DNA of 64,000 nt from Saturnia japonica (taxonomy: Eukaryota > Arthropoda > Insecta > Lepidoptera > Saturniidae). Below are positions 32,948-45,304 of this stretch, in pieces. The stretch spans positions 5,540,501 through 5,604,500 of the forward strand of contig CM065321.1 of NCBI GenBank assembly GCA_033032175.1, written 5' to 3'. A program made the position numbers and the translations under genes. The notes beneath the pieces were generated by a model that did no database searches, had not been told where the DNA came from, and saw only the letters and a list, made by a program, of their open reading frames with translations. Numbering within the stretch: position 1 is the first letter of the stretch; each line of letters opens with the position of its first letter.

Positions 32948-33130
32948 GACTAGCTGTGCATGCGGCTGAGCTCGCGGGCACTACAGAATGTCGTCAATTG
33001 GGTGCACGCGCGAATCGTGCTACCCCCGCTACCGGTTATTTTAAAGACTGAAATGCTCATTGTGGGTTATCCTTAGATGAAAAATATGTTCTTGCTAACT
33101 TTTTGTAGGTCTTAGGTAGTAGGTACATTA
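32948..33130 (+). repeat. Dispersed repeat H, copy 2
   Basis: actagctgtgcatgcggctg, cgcgcgaatcgtgctacccc, accggttattttaaagactg, aactttttgtaggt; parallel to 13236-13430. Confidence 0.65.
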
Positions 33131-33134
33131 ATTT

Positions 33135-34760
33135 GATATATTTCTTAGGGTTTACTCAGCGTAGGCCATTTAAGCGCCAGAATTGATTGACCATTGACCG
33201 TTTTAAAACACAAATTAAAAAAATGTTTTGTTATAAGTAGGTACCTCTTCAATGTATGGATAGATACATACACTCTATCCAACTACCGGCAATCGTACGT
33301 TCTTCTAAACGGTAATATTGACCATTATACTTCAATCTCGAATCCAGTTAATACGAAACGCATACACTCGGTATGTGTATCACGTATAAGTTGAAGAGTG
33401 GCTAATGAAGAGTACTTGGTGATGCGTGACCCACCAGCGTGCCAGCGTGGCAGCGTACCAGTTCCTTAATGGTGACGATTGACAGGACAGTGGAGCGGTC
33501 GTCGTCACCGCTCGATTGTTTCCTAACTGAAGCGTTGGGGCCACGAAATTTACAACTATTACAAACATTAATTATAATTTTAATTTATAAAATAACGAAG
33601 TATAAAATCGGATAATAAGATATTTCATAGCTTCTATATAAACAAAATGATCGATTTTAATCAAATTGCTTTTGTTTTACACTTTTAATACTTGGTGCTT
33701 ATAAAACAATATTATGACATTTTAAGAAACTACAATTTTATAAGTATTACGCGTTCTTTTGTCTTTCACGCTAGTGAAATCGCGGCCACAACTAGTTACA
33801 ATATAAACTCGATATGTGACAGATAATTAAACACTTTAATTAACCATTTTATTAAACCTTGTAAATAATCAAATATAGTCGAAAAATAGCTAAATTCATA
33901 ATGTTATGGCGAGAATATTTAAATATACATTCATTAAATGAAAAAATGATCAAAGTAACATACAAACTCAGTGGTATGTAGGTAAATAACAAGAAAGGTC
34001 CTCTGTGTATCGACAAAGTCAATGAAGCAATCCAGAATATGCTACTCATCTAGTTTGTGATATGATTAACTGTATAATAAAATAATAAGTTCGATAAGCA
34101 CTTCGAATTTGCTAGAAAATTTAGTCAAGTAGGGCACAATATTATAAATACAAAAAATAAATTGATTATACACATGTGACGTCGTTCAAAGAAAAAAAAA
34201 GTTTTGTTTTGTAATAACTTCAAAAATTTATTGTTGTTAAAAATACAAATTCATTTGGAGTTCACTTAAATCTAGTTATACTGATTGACGGTAAATGATT
34301 AAAAACTAACAAGACAATTTTTAACAAAACCAACTTTTAACAAAAATGTTCCCTTTTGTATCTTCGAAGTTGAAGGTCAAATGGAACCACGCTTAAGGTA
34401 TCCCCTATCCAACAAAAAAAAATCATACAAATCGGTTCATAGACAAAAAAGTGATGACTGATAATCCATAATTATAAAAAAAAAAGAATTCCAGTAGCCT
34501 CCTGACTTTTGTTGAAGTCTGTTATTCAAATATTAATTTTTCGTAACCGCCTGTTAGAGGCCTAAACGAAATGATACTAAAGAGGACGTATTTAAATCTT
34601 ATTGACGTCTTATTTAAAATCTAGAGAGAATATCTCATGTGTGTAAGATGTTGTCATTTATTTAATTTTTCTTCACCTACCTTTACCGGTTGTAAGTGGA
34701 AACTTCTTTCCTTAACGAAGATAATGTGCTTACATTTACAAACAAAAGCTGAAAAGTTCC
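33135..34760. other. Unassigned DNA
   Basis: AT-rich. A GC-richer patch at 33425-33550 (accagcgtgccagcgtggca) has a 10-base internal repeat (gcgtgccagcgtggcagcgt) but no recognised function. No gene supported. Confidence 0.3.
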
Positions 34761-34769
34761 AAATTTTAG

Positions 34770-35345
34770 GGTGAGTAATACAATATACTTTATTGCACAC
34801 GAAACAAAAAATACAAAAAAATTAAATTAATAAATGATGTAATTGTAATTAATTAAATTATTTTTGTACAGTTAGCCGGCCTTATCGCTTGGAGCGATTT
34901 CTTACAGGCAACCTTAAAAATAAATAAATATAAATTTCGTGGCGGCAAACACCTAAATCAAAACATAAAGATTTTAAAATCAAACACAGGTACATTGAAA
35001 TAACATACACATATACCACATAACAAATAAATTATAAAGTTTTCACACATAACGAAAATACTACAATAATAATACAACACACACACACACACACACATAC
35101 ACACACACACACACAAATGTTTTATCGAGTTATGAATATCGTAATAACTGCAAAAAAAAAAGTATATTATTAAATTATTAAAAATGTTTACATACATGTA
35201 GATCTCGCTTTTCTTATGTCTGGAAGTGAGTTCCATATTCGAAAAGTTTGAACCTCAAATGATTTATTTTAAAATTGAGTGTATCAAGTAGGAAATTTAA
35301 GTAATGACTCTGGTTTGTCATTTCTGAATCTTAATATTTCGAATT
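34770..35345 (-). mobile_element. Probable LINE 3' end (RT tail and 3' untranslated region)
   Basis: Minus-strand translation near 35180-35345 contains FRIWNSLPDIRKAR, the type of 'WNSLP' ending found before the stop of many insect LINE polymerases. It is followed by a long AT-rich 3' region with the microsatellite and the gcgatttcttacaggcaacc-like stretch (34905). Highly decayed. Confidence 0.4.
35076..35115. repeat. (AC)n microsatellite
   Basis: About 40 bases of AC dinucleotide with one catac interruption near 35097-35101. Confidence 0.95.
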
Positions 35346-36520
35346 TATCTTTGTCATTATATACGCACTCAGACTATAAATAATATTATAGAGAAAAGAA
35401 AGGATGTGACCTATTTCGACGAAGCTGAATATTTAATACAAATTTTTTTTAAATTAAATTTAGTTGTAGTGAGGTCGACTTTCCAGTGTTGACAAACAGA
35501 ATTGTAACATTTAATTTAAAGCAAAATGCAATTAAAAATAAACAAAATTAAATCACATTATTGATAGCTTTGCCGGTTTGGAATCAATAGACAGTTTTGT
35601 ATTGCTTCCTCGTAGTGCTTATAAGGAAGACAAGCGTGAACATTATTACAAATTGATCATGTAATCGACTACGAAGTAAAACAGATTATGTGTACACAAC
35701 AAAAACGCGATGTACCAAGGCCTAGTCGATCTTGTTCCAATCATAAGGAGTAATAACTTCCTAATTATATCTCACCGACATTATCTATGATTAATCTCGT
35801 TGTCAAATGAAATTCAGCTTTACCTTTGTCCAGAAATAAAAACGGTAACGACTAACGACTAAATAAAATGATCGTCGGGCTCCAGCAATTTGTCAAATCC
35901 AATCACGAAAAATTCCAAATAAAAATTTCGTTAGACCATAATAACGGTGAGGTTCGCGTCGCGCTGACTTCTTATAATTTTTTTGTTCGACATCCAATTT
36001 AAAAACTAATTATGGGTCGCCGCCGATGACTAGGCTCCCATGAACAACAAGCACCCTAGAATGCACCACAAAGAAAATAATTTCGTCATGTTAACATACT
36101 GGTGACAAAAAACGTTTGATTAATGGTCATACACTCTTTGGTCATCACGCGTTCTTTCCATGTCTTTGTAAGCCACAGTTTAAAATTCGAGCTGGTCCAA
36201 ATTTAAAATACTCAATCTGTCTGCACGATACGTTACTTGGTTCGGTTAATCTGTGTAATCTTGAATTACATGTGGCTAATACCGAAAAATCATAGATTGA
36301 TATTACGAGCCAGCCATGACCTTTATCGGTCGTGATTTGTATCGGAGATCGTGACATCTAAGTAACCGATGCTGAGGTCGACGGCAATCAATGACGGAAG
36401 TGGTCTTGGTGTAGAAATGACGGAACATAACCAATTAAATATTTTCGGTGGTATGCGTTGGGCACGATTCTATCGACTGTGGCGCCCGAGGTCACTCTAT
36501 AGAACATTAGATAGAGATTT
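35346..36520. other. Unassigned DNA
   Basis: Mixed composition. 35870-36060 and 36130-36400 are less AT-rich than the rest but carry no recognisable frame. Confidence 0.3.
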
Positions 36521-36527
36521 TTGGCAT

Positions 36528-36605
36528 TTTTTAACTGACTTCAAAAAAGGAGGAGGTTCTCGATTCGAATGCATATATGTTATACAGATGTTTAGCCATA
36601 ACTTA
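36528..36605 (+). repeat. Fragment of a widespread arthropod repeat
   Basis: aactgacttcaaaaaaggag followed by gaggttctcgattcgaatgc is a phrase I associate with a common dispersed arthropod repeat. One copy only here. Confidence 0.35.
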
Positions 36606-36764
36606 TTTATTTAAGAACAAGAATCCTCAGAGGTGGTCCTGTTTTAATGTAACCGGCATTGGACCTTTGACTTCAAAGATACACCAGAAAACTCCTCAAA
36701 AATTAATGACGTTGGATTTCTATCTTGTTAAAATTCATTATTATTTTATAGTATCGCGGCAAAG

Positions 36765-37080
36765 TGACGACATCATGTCTGATGGTAAGCACAGTACAAT
36801 CTAAAAATGACCATCCAGTGATCCAGTAAGACACGGCAGCTGGATATATACTGGCCGATTCCGAAATAAGACAAACCATAATATGGTCACTGCGCCAGAT
36901 ATGTCATCATACATCGCGAACCAGTCGAATACAGATCCCTATCACCCCACTGGATTGATTACTGGATATACAGCGGCTAATCATGTATCGCGAGACGCCT
37001 AAACGTTCCACTATGGTGGGTGATACACCCAGTATATGATGGCCGCGATTCAGTCGGATAAAATTTTCATGGTCCGGACC
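36765..37080 (-). repeat. LINE-D 3' region
   Basis: The plus strand starts with tctgatggtaagcacagtac (the element's 3' end reversed), continues with gcagctggatatatactggc and ccgattccgaaataagacaa, and further with ggattgattactggatatac and cgttccactatggtgggtga. It is the longest copy of this untranslated region in the window. Confidence 0.6.
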
Positions 37081-37164
37081 ATACGAAAAGTTTAAGTTTA
37101 AGTTTTTTTTAAGATTTATATTTGTAATTATATTCTATTTTATTTTTTATAGTTATACAGTATG

Positions 37165-37335
37165 GTCACAATCACATCAGTTATGTTAGGTGACGATGGG
37201 ACCCAAGTGTAAATCTAGGGGGAAACTGACTCTTAAACACACCTATGGGTGTTGGCGACAGTTTCAACTCCAGGGTGATAGATATAGCCAGGTAGTTATT
37301 AGGAAAAACTCTACCACAGTGTTATCGTTTCATCG
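37165..37335 (-). repeat. tRNA-derived SINE body, family D
   Basis: The plus strand atgttaggtgacgatgggac and gttggcgacagtttcaactc are reversed counterparts of the 8445-8580 body. The tRNA head is absent. Confidence 0.5.
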
Positions 37336-37339
37336 CTTG

Positions 37340-38550
37340 GTTTTCTAATGAACAAAATCTAATATCAAACTCTACGTATGTTCGTATAGTCTCGGTATCA
37401 AGTTATGCAAAATTTATTATATTATATTAATGTTCACTCATCCTATACCTATTGCATTATTTTTTAATTATTTTTAAAATTAATTAAAACCCGTCTTCTT
37501 ACGTTACAATGTAGCGGGAAGACAGTTGTCCTTTGAGCCTTGACTTTATCGAGTCACGGTTTGTCAATTACTGGCCATTGTGCGGTGATCGACGCTCTGT
37601 GCTCGCGCCGCGCCGCGCGCTCCGATGCAAGCGGGCGCCCCTTGGTTAAAAAAAAAACATATCGTTTTTTATCGAGGATATTTAAAATCCTACCAATGAA
37701 ATATTTTAGCTTGAGGCGTAAACCGCCATTAAAAGTTCTAAGTTTATATAAATTTCATTTAGTAGATAGTGTACTGCCTCTGCCTCTGATCAATGTCCAA
37801 AGATACCCTTCTCCTATAACTTTTTTTAGTAAAAGTTATTATTTACTTTTCAGCTCGATTTAAAATATTTTTGTAATAAAAAAATATATAGTACCTACCT
37901 ATACTTCCTAACGTAAAATACGAAGTAAAAATAAGTTTAAATATGCCTGCCATGTAATACGTGATTTATATCGGTAACTATTTCAGAAGAAAATCAATTC
38001 AATAATAGTTATAATGTGGTCTTTGATGATGCCTGAGTTTAATTATCATAATGACAGCTAAGCTTGGTCTATACCAAGCTAGTAAAGAAGTAAGATAGTA
38101 TATCTATATATACTGGCTGTTTCGGAAATTCAAATCCAAAGCAAGACATTTCTAACCATATCTTTGAAGACCAAATGCAGTTAAGTACCTACGAATACTA
38201 ACATTTTCTTATAAAAGACTGCCTAAACATAATTTTAAATGTAGTAAATATAGTTAAGAGATAACTAAATTCTCATGATTAAATCCATATGCTCACAGGG
38301 AATTACGTTAAATAACTTTTTGTTCTAAGAAATCAATGCGATCAGAATATGACGTGGATTTCCTTGTTATACATATTTCCATTATTAATAAAAAATAATT
38401 CAAATGACATCATTGAATTGAACTGGGTAAGTAAAATGAACAATCAGAAGGCCTTGACTTAATTCAGATCAATACAGTTAAAAAAAATATTACTTCTATG
38501 GAATTTACCTACTTACTGTGTTTTTAAGAAAAAAAGTAAAACTGTAGATT
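37340..38550. other. Unassigned DNA with a GC-rich island
   Basis: 37555-37650 (gctcgcgccgcgccgcgcgc) is very GC-rich inside an otherwise AT-rich region and opens a 107-codon frame (37540-37863). The second half of that frame is lysine/leucine-rich and shows no motif, so I do not call a gene. Confidence 0.3.
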
Positions 38551-38555
38551 AATTT

Positions 38556-38585
38556 ACGAATTAATTAATTAATTAATTAATTAAA
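38556..38585. repeat. (AATT)n microsatellite
   Basis: Six to seven tandem copies of AATT (gaattaattaattaattaat). Confidence 0.9.
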
Positions 38586-38624
38586 ATGCCTGAACAAATT
38601 TTCTTAACTCATAGCTAAGAATAC

Positions 38625-38770
38625 TCTCGATCAAGTCACCTTTCAAACAAAACAAACTAGATCAAATCGGTTCAGCTGTTTGTGAGCTACAATACCAGAC
38701 AGACAGAAACATAGATACACACGTTAAACTTATTCAAAACCCCTCTTTTTGCGTCGGAGATTAAAAAAAT
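38625..38770 (+). repeat. Dispersed repeat Q, copy 2
   Basis: caagtcacctttcaaacaaa, actagatcaaatcggttcag, tagatacacacgttaaactt; parallel to 24575-24750. Confidence 0.6.
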
Positions 38771-38814
38771 TCTTAACACAACCCGTTAAACAAAAATAAC
38801 TATTGAAAAATAAA

Positions 38815-39065
38815 TGTACAGTTATTTTTCCCGCGGCCTCGCTCGTGTCCCATTCTAACTAAATGACTAACTACCAATTTTCATAGATCTACCTTAAAAA
38901 TGACAGATTTTCATTCACTCTATCACACCGTTCTTTTCACACCTTAGGGGTTGAATTTCCAAAAAGTCTTCCTTAAAGGACACCTATAAATATAAAAGGA
39001 ACCCGTATGCAAATTTCCACATCCCTAACCCCAGTAGTTATGGCTGTGTTTTGATATTATGCCAG
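38815..39065 (+). repeat. Dispersed repeat R, copy 3
   Basis: cccgcggcctcgctcgtgtc, ccaattttcatagatctacc, acaccttaggggttgaattt, accccagtagttatggctgt. The most complete copy of family R here. Confidence 0.6.
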
Positions 39066-39770
39066 TTAATCAGTTATACCTTTACAAGTGCTAGCGATCG
39101 GTACCCTAAGGTTAACATTTGACCAGCGACTTTTTGATCATAGACTATTTTCGATTTGACATTTACAGTATTCATAAAAAATGAGTATTATCTACATCAC
39201 TTGCTGTTACTTTTCGTTGAGTGACAATGTCAATATTTTGGGGGGGTCTAAGTTCAATGGCTCTTGTCCGGTTAGGATTCGCAGTATTAATTTATTTTAT
39301 TTGATATATTAGTAACAGATATTATAGATAAATTTTAGCTTTCTGCACTCCTTCTCCATATAAACTTTAACCATGCCAAATCTCAGTCTTCCTTGCACGC
39401 AATACGCTTAAAAAGGTGCCGAAAGCTTTTGCTTCACGTATTAATATATAGATAGATCATAAATATAATTAAATGACAATTTCCTTACGATCTTTGGCAT
39501 TAAGTTAATTCTCGCAATACATGTTTCGAAGATTATAGGTATAGCTAAATCGAGATTATATTACGCAAACTTAAATAAGAGAATGATACAAATGTCGTTT
39601 TAATAAGGATGTATCTGACCTTTATTCTTGGATCAGAGTGATGTCATGCTATTTGAGAAAATGTCACCATGATAGTTTTGGATTAGTAAGGAAATACAGC
39701 GTTTTATATCTTTAATACTTGTTAATTCTTATTATCCATAATTAATTAGCCGTGTTAGTCACTGTTAGGG
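39066..39770. other. Unassigned AT-rich DNA
   Basis: No feature recognised. Confidence 0.3.
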
Positions 39771-39799
39771 TTTGTAAGGGGTGTAACAAGGGGTCGAAT

Positions 39800-40115
39800 T
39801 ACATTTTTAGAACCAAGAAACCCAAGTCAACCTCACCTGCACGTGGTGCACCCGGCTGGTCAACTAACGATTATTTTGCCTGACTAGGTCGCGACCACCA
39901 TACATGTGGTGAAAACTCCGTCGTAGTGACTCGGTTTTGCGTGTCGAGTTTCAGGATCAGGTTTTACATATACAGTTATTTATGCAAGCCGCCATGACAG
40001 TGGCGACCGCCGATGAATTTAGATCACTCGATGGTGGCCGTTGTGTTTGGATTGTACTGTGCCATCAGGGGCAGTAGCGTCAATGTGACGAGCTATTATA
40101 AAAAAAACTGTTTCA
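39800..40115 (+). repeat. LINE-D 3' end
   Basis: Forward copy: gtgtcgagtttcaggatcag, gccgccatgacagtggcgac, ggtggccgttgtgtttggat, tgtactgtgccatcaggggc and the end cgagctattata. Confidence 0.65.
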
Positions 40116-40610
40116 CTCGTGTTAGATTTATACTAAAAAAACTTATCGCTATCTATCGGTTTATCGTTGTTCTGACTCCCCGTACTTGACTTAAGCGTGC
40201 CAAATTGCTTGACGTTCACGTTTACAGCCTCATTGTTTTAATTTAATTAAAATAATGTATTTACACAAAGTTCAATTAGTTTTAAACAAAAAAAAATGTC
40301 AGTCAAATGAATTTACATTATTTTCATTGGCGGCTAACTTCATTATGTCGTACTTCCGTTACATGATGCACACGCAGCTCTTAATTTTACCCTCTATTAA
40401 AAGAGCCAAAGACGTAAGTATAACTTCAATAAATAGAAACAAATTGGACTATAGACTTTACTGAACGTTATTTCCTTCCGAAAAATATCCGAGTTACTCT
40501 CAAGGTGGTCTCGTTGCAAGTCAAGTTTACTTTTTAAATTGTATCGTAGCGGCTTCATAATTATATCTATTGCAGTATTTTAGTGAAGAAATTTAGTTAC
40601 CATAATTTAT
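40116..40610. other. Unassigned AT-rich DNA
   Basis: The 69-codon frame at 40255-40464 has no recognisable motif. Confidence 0.3.
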
Positions 40611-41180
40611 CAAAATCAAAAAATCTTTATTCAATTTAGGTCCTAAGAAGGCGCTTATGAACGTCAACACTACTGCCGGTTCGGAAAATATCCCAGTTAT
40701 CGAGAAGAACCGGTAAGAAATTCAATCGGGTTTATTTTTTTTTCCAGTTATACAAAAATGTTATTAAAAAACAATAATCATAATTTAGTGGATGAACAGA
40801 GAGGGAGTCACTTTCAGACATCACCATCATTCACAAAATGATTCACCCTATAACTTTTGACAGTAAAACTTGCTTGACATGGTCCTTAAACTTGTCCGGT
40901 AAACCAGTAATGTGCTTCGGGATCTTATTATAAAACCTGACACTATTACTTAAAAAACTTTTATTGGACCTACTTAGTTTAAAACATGGTACAGAGTATC
41001 AAGCTCTCTATTTCTAGTATTAACATTGTGCTGATCTTTGACAAAATCTAACATGACTAAGTTTTTACGACTATACTTTAAGTTATCAAGGATGTATTGG
41101 GAGGCCAAAGATAAGATATTATATTTCTGAAATTTTGCACGAATCGCCCGCTTTTGTAATATAAGCGTATATCTACTAGT
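40611..41180 (-). mobile_element. CR1-like LINE: RT C-terminus and 3' untranslated region
   Basis: On the minus strand, codons from about 41143 read KFQKYNILSLASQYILDNLK, then NVNTRNRELD, two stops, and after a frame break KIPKHITGLPDKFKDHVKQ. This is the C-terminal region of a CR1-like reverse transcriptase. After a gap of about 120 bp the 3' untranslated region follows (reverse of 40620-40740), with ccggttcttctcgataactg and the AATAAA-like end. The copy at 45550-46180 has the same arrangement in the opposite direction. Confidence 0.8.
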
Positions 41181-41247
41181 ATGGCTATAGTATCACCTGC
41201 TAAACTCCACAGCAAAACAAAAAAAAGCTATGAAAGTAAGTGAAATA

Positions 41248-41300
41248 GTATCGATATGTTTTATTAAATAAACCATAGTGTGACATCACTACCGGTCACA
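41248..41300 (+). promoter_or_regulatory. TATCGATA / CACTACCGG composite motif, site 2
   Basis: tatcgatatg at 41249, then aaccatagtgtgacatcact and accggtcacacgg. The last part also resembles the GGTCACAC core-promoter motif known from Drosophila. See sites 1 and 3. Confidence 0.35.
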
Positions 41301-41935
41301 CGGCTGGATCGCGGGGCTATAATTCAGTGCAGCTGTCACTACGCACAACTCTGATTAAATTGCTTCGGTTCTTAAGTCGTGACCCGACGAGTGACGTCAC
41401 CCAGTGGACATTAAGATTGCGAAGTTTTTCCATGCAAGTTACATTTGGATCAAGTACCTACTCGAATTTCCTTATCTTCTTCTATTTCGTTGGTAACAAC
41501 TATTTGCAAACAATTAACATAAATCGTAAGACAACAATTTATTTTTTTGCCGCCATGAATTTTATTTCATACTGGGTGATGTCTACGACTTCATTTGTAA
41601 GATATTTCTTTTGATGTTTCACGGGAATTACCTATTTTATCATTACTACTTAGATCCTACAGAAAAGCGTAAGAATATAATGTAAAGTTTAGTCCTATAT
41701 TAATTTTATATAAACTATACTCAATATACGGAAACAATACACTCATTTTTAAAACTGACTTCCGTATCTCCTATTCCTTGTTTGTTGTACTATGTTAAAA
41801 ACTGTCACGCAAGTGTCAACAACAACTGTATAAAGTTTTGGTAAACTCAAACGTATGTTATATAATGAACCAAACTAATTTTAAACATATCAAAAATCAA
41901 ACAATATAATTCTAATAAGTAATATAAATAAAAGG
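41301..41935. other. Unassigned DNA
   Basis: A 95-codon frame (41327-41614) has no recognisable motif and is not called as a gene. Confidence 0.3.
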
Positions 41936-41936
41936 C

Positions 41937-42225
41937 GTGGATGGTCTAGTGGTTTAGACCGGCGGAATATCAATTTGATATGCACAGGTTTGACCCCGGC
42001 ATGTATGTATCAATGAATTTTTCGGAAATCGCGTACATTTACTAATTCCAGTCGGTAACAGTATCGGTTGAGGGTGAAGGAAAACATCGTGAGGAAACCA
42101 GAATGCTTGAGAATTGTTCTTGGAATACCATTGTGTAGGCAGGCGTGGTGATATAAGCCCGTGGCGTCCTTCGAGAAAGAGCTTTTACCCAACCCCGGAT
42201 CACTTACAGGCCGATGCTATCATTA
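41937..42225 (+). repeat. tRNA-derived SINE, family C, best head
   Basis: The tRNA-like head is clear: gtggatggtctagtggttta (A box) and caggtttgaccccggcatg (B box) 45 bp apart. The body follows: cgcgtacatttactaattcc, gagggtgaaggaaaacatcg, ggaaaccagaatgcttgaga, and a diverged 3' part. Confidence 0.85.
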
Positions 42226-42473
42226 TAATTATTATACATATTATATAGATATATAGTGAACAAACACATAAATGTATAGCACAGAGTACCGATTCACTAT
42301 TGACATACAAAGAGCGTTATCTTAATTGATGATTTAGAGCTATAAAAATAACAACCTCACATTAAACATTTTTAAATTGCTTTAAGATAATAAAGTCCAA
42401 TTGCCACAAACATTGTCTCAACCATGGCATTATAAGAGATTAAATTTTATTTATTTAATCGATAAAGGTCATC

Positions 42474-42520
42474 TATCGATATTTCCACAGCCGTACGAAG
42501 GCGTCACTACCGGTATATGG
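42474..42520 (+). promoter_or_regulatory. TATCGATA / CACTACCGG composite motif, site 3
   Basis: ctatcgatatttccacagcc followed by ggcgtcactaccggtatatg; same order as sites 1 and 2 with different spacing. Confidence 0.35.
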
Positions 42521-42529
42521 ACGTGTCGC

Positions 42530-44200
42530 CAATTACCTTCCACGGCGTATTGACTCAGCCGAAACCGAGCTCTCATCATTTACATAATAACACCTCATAC
42601 TCCGTACTCTATGGTATAAGTTACAAACTGACAAACAACAAAATAATAACGCGTTTTATTTATTTATTAGGAAATCCTGCAGCTTGTCATAATTTGCCCC
42701 AATTAATATATTGTAATCGATGTCATTTAGGTACAAAGTCGCGTGTCTTCGTTTTAAAGTGAAACTTTTATTAGATCGTCTCAAACTTTTTGGTCTGTGT
42801 GTTGCATGTCGCGTGACGGTCGGCCGCGGAGTAGTGATAAAGTGAAAGGCACTCGCCAGAGCAGCTAAGGCCAATAATTAATGGAATATTATCCCAAAAA
42901 TGTTTAGTTAAATGTCTACTATGTGAAAAAAGTTTCACTTTTCCCGTGGTTTCATAAATCCACACAATGACTTTTTTTTTATTGACAACGTATGTATTGA
43001 CGTATGTATGTGTAATGTTGCACTATATGTAGAATATTTATGTAAATTTCTCAAAGTTCACACAAAATGGACGTTACCAATGACGTTTTATAAATTGAAG
43101 CGTTATACTCTCACAAAAAAAATTTGAAAACGGCACAAATATGGTTATCAACATGTTGTAACAAAAGGGATAGGAAATCATAGCGAAGGCGGAGACTCTG
43201 TTGCCAAAAAAGGATAAAAGTTTATTCTCGCTCACGCCAATATCAAGTTGAAAGTCAACTAAGGCAATTGCCGCTCATTCTCTATGCCGTGTAGAGAGCG
43301 TCAATGGTGTATCTACTTATAAAGTATCACCGAGCGGTACCCTTTCTAGAACTGTTACAACTTATAAATAATGTTCCTTGTTATTATTTTATTTCACTTC
43401 ACCTTTGCAAATTATTCTAACTATATTACGCAAAATGTTACTAATATTGGGATTAAAATGCCAAAATATAGAGTCAAATAACGGAAGTCAATGAATTAAT
43501 ATATAACTGATTAATAATCAGCCGCGTGTCACCGTGTGATAAGGTTGCATTCATTGTAAAGTATTTAAAAACGAAGATTTTCGGTTTTTAAATGTAGTAC
43601 TTTATTATGTACGAGAAGTAAATTATTTTTTAAATCAATTTAATTCGCTCTTCAATCTGAAATAAAATTAAAACAACTCTATATTACTTGTATATATTTT
43701 GGTGAGTGTTTGGTTGAACTTATAAATCCGCTAACATTTATGGCATGCGCCCAAACCTTGGAATACTAATTTCGAACGGAGTTTCCCTTTAAAACGCTCA
43801 CCGAAATATTAGACTTTAGAGACATAGATTTGTGTTCGGATAAGAGGCCAATGCGATGCATTGTTCTGTTTTTCCTGTATTATTACGGCTTTGAACCGGA
43901 CTTCGGTACTGTTTGATTGATTGCTGTGCTCATTTATTTTTGGGGGACAAAAAGTGAATAATATTTATATCTTTTTAAATTAAGTATTTGTTGAGAGACT
44001 CTTTGGAAGATGAGTAGAATTAATAATTGTTCAATTAACGTAATTGTGTATAAAATAAACATTTTTCAAAATCTGATTATTAATCTATTAGGAATTATTT
44101 TAGGGGATTTTATGTAATTCGCAAATGTTAATTAATATCGTAGTAAAACTGCAGTATATAAACTTATAATAATTTAACAATAAGATGCGATATATTGGCA
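42530..44200. other. Unassigned DNA
   Basis: No gene supported. 42790-42860 and 43180-43340 are less AT-rich but unrecognised. Confidence 0.3.
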
Positions 44201-44204
44201 ATTT

Positions 44205-44455
44205 CAAACACCGGGAAATTAACATTTCGGTGTTTTTCCCACATACAGTGGTAGGTACTATTTACAAAAATATTTTTCAAGTATTCAGGTTTTCTCACTA
44301 ATTTTTCCTTCATCGTCAGCAGATAGTCTTACCAATTTGAATGAGTACATCTACGCGAATTCCGAAAATTTCGGTAATACATGCCGATGTCATACCTGCA
44401 GACATCGAATCGATATTACGTCGTTCTACACCACTCGAATATCAACCGACCATAT
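44205..44455 (-). repeat. tRNA-derived SINE, family C
   Basis: Plus strand shows the reverse of the body and head: caggttttctcactaatttt, aatttgaatgagtacatcta, acgcgaattccgaaaatttc, cctgcagacatcgaatcgat, tctacaccactcga. Confidence 0.75.
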
Positions 44456-44467
44456 TAATCTAAAACT

Positions 44468-44610
44468 ATATTAAGTGAGCAATTCTTATTTAAATATATT
44501 ATATGTATATAATTGGTTTCACGGTAACGGCTCCAGCGATTTCGAACTTTGTATCTAGATAAAATTTGACATTCCATGTTTACCTAGATAGGGTGTTTTT
44601 TTTAAGATGG
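44468..44610 (+). repeat. Dispersed repeat P, copy 2
   Basis: attaagtgagcaattcttat, taattggtttcacggtaacg, gctccagcgatttcgaactt, gtttacctagatagggtg. Confidence 0.6.
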
Positions 44611-44879
44611 TAAGATGGAGCCAATCTGTGTCGGACAGATATTATTATTCTATTATACATCAATTAATCAAAGAAAACCACAAATTATAAATAATCATAC
44701 TGACTGGAAGAATTATTTTACACTTTTTTCTCTATTATGTAATGTTACGAACATATTGTATATATTTTTGTTTGCTTAACAACACTGTGAGATAATGTGT
44801 GGGCAAAGAAAGACCTATTGCCGCAGGAAGGCACGGGTGTAATAATCAAGCCAATCCATGACAATATATGTTCACTACC

Positions 44880-45030
44880 AGAACATTTATGTAGCATTCA
44901 GGTTTCTTTGCTATGTTTTCATTCACCAACAGCCAGTAGTTTTACTAATACAATTTCTAAAAAATTAGTTGACCAAATAATGATAAGGGTTGAATATGCG
45001 GACATAGAATTTATATTTTTTGAAGTGAAA
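44880..45030 (-). repeat. Diverged tRNA-derived SINE, family C
   Basis: Plus strand cattcaggtttctttgctat, gttttcattcaccaacagcc and gggttgaatatgcggacata correspond in order to reversed family C landmarks (ggaaacctgaatg, ggtgaaggaaaac, and the B-box region atgtccgcaggttcgaaccc). Confidence 0.5.
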
Positions 45031-45304
45031 ACTTCTTTAGCCGCGTTGAGCGATTTTTGGTAGGGGAGAAACTTATGGGTTCGCGTAACCTTCGCGTCAC
45101 CGATGTTCTCGATTTGCTCGTGACGTATTGCGCTTGCGTCAGACAAAAAATCTTATTATTTAGCATCACGACATGCTCTGCAATAATTGAGACTATAATT
45201 AATTTAGAAATCCAAAATTGAGCTTTCAGTTCCGTCATAAGGACTGCCGACGGAAGTTTTCTGTTTTTTTATTAATTATGTACTGGTTTAGCGTTTATTT
45301 CATA

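Noticed and set aside
35076..35115. CRISPR-like or regulatory repeat
   Set aside because: It is a plain AC dinucleotide microsatellite.
37540..37863. 107-codon frame starting in a GC-rich island
   Set aside because: Its reading crosses from the GC-rich patch into lysine-rich AT sequence without motifs; chance is more likely than a gene.
41327..41614. 95-codon frame as a gene
   Set aside because: No motif or homology recognised; length is within chance for locally GC-richer sequence.
41937..42010. Possible tRNA gene
   Set aside because: Same reasoning: the head continues into a body shared with five other copies, and there is no closed cloverleaf.
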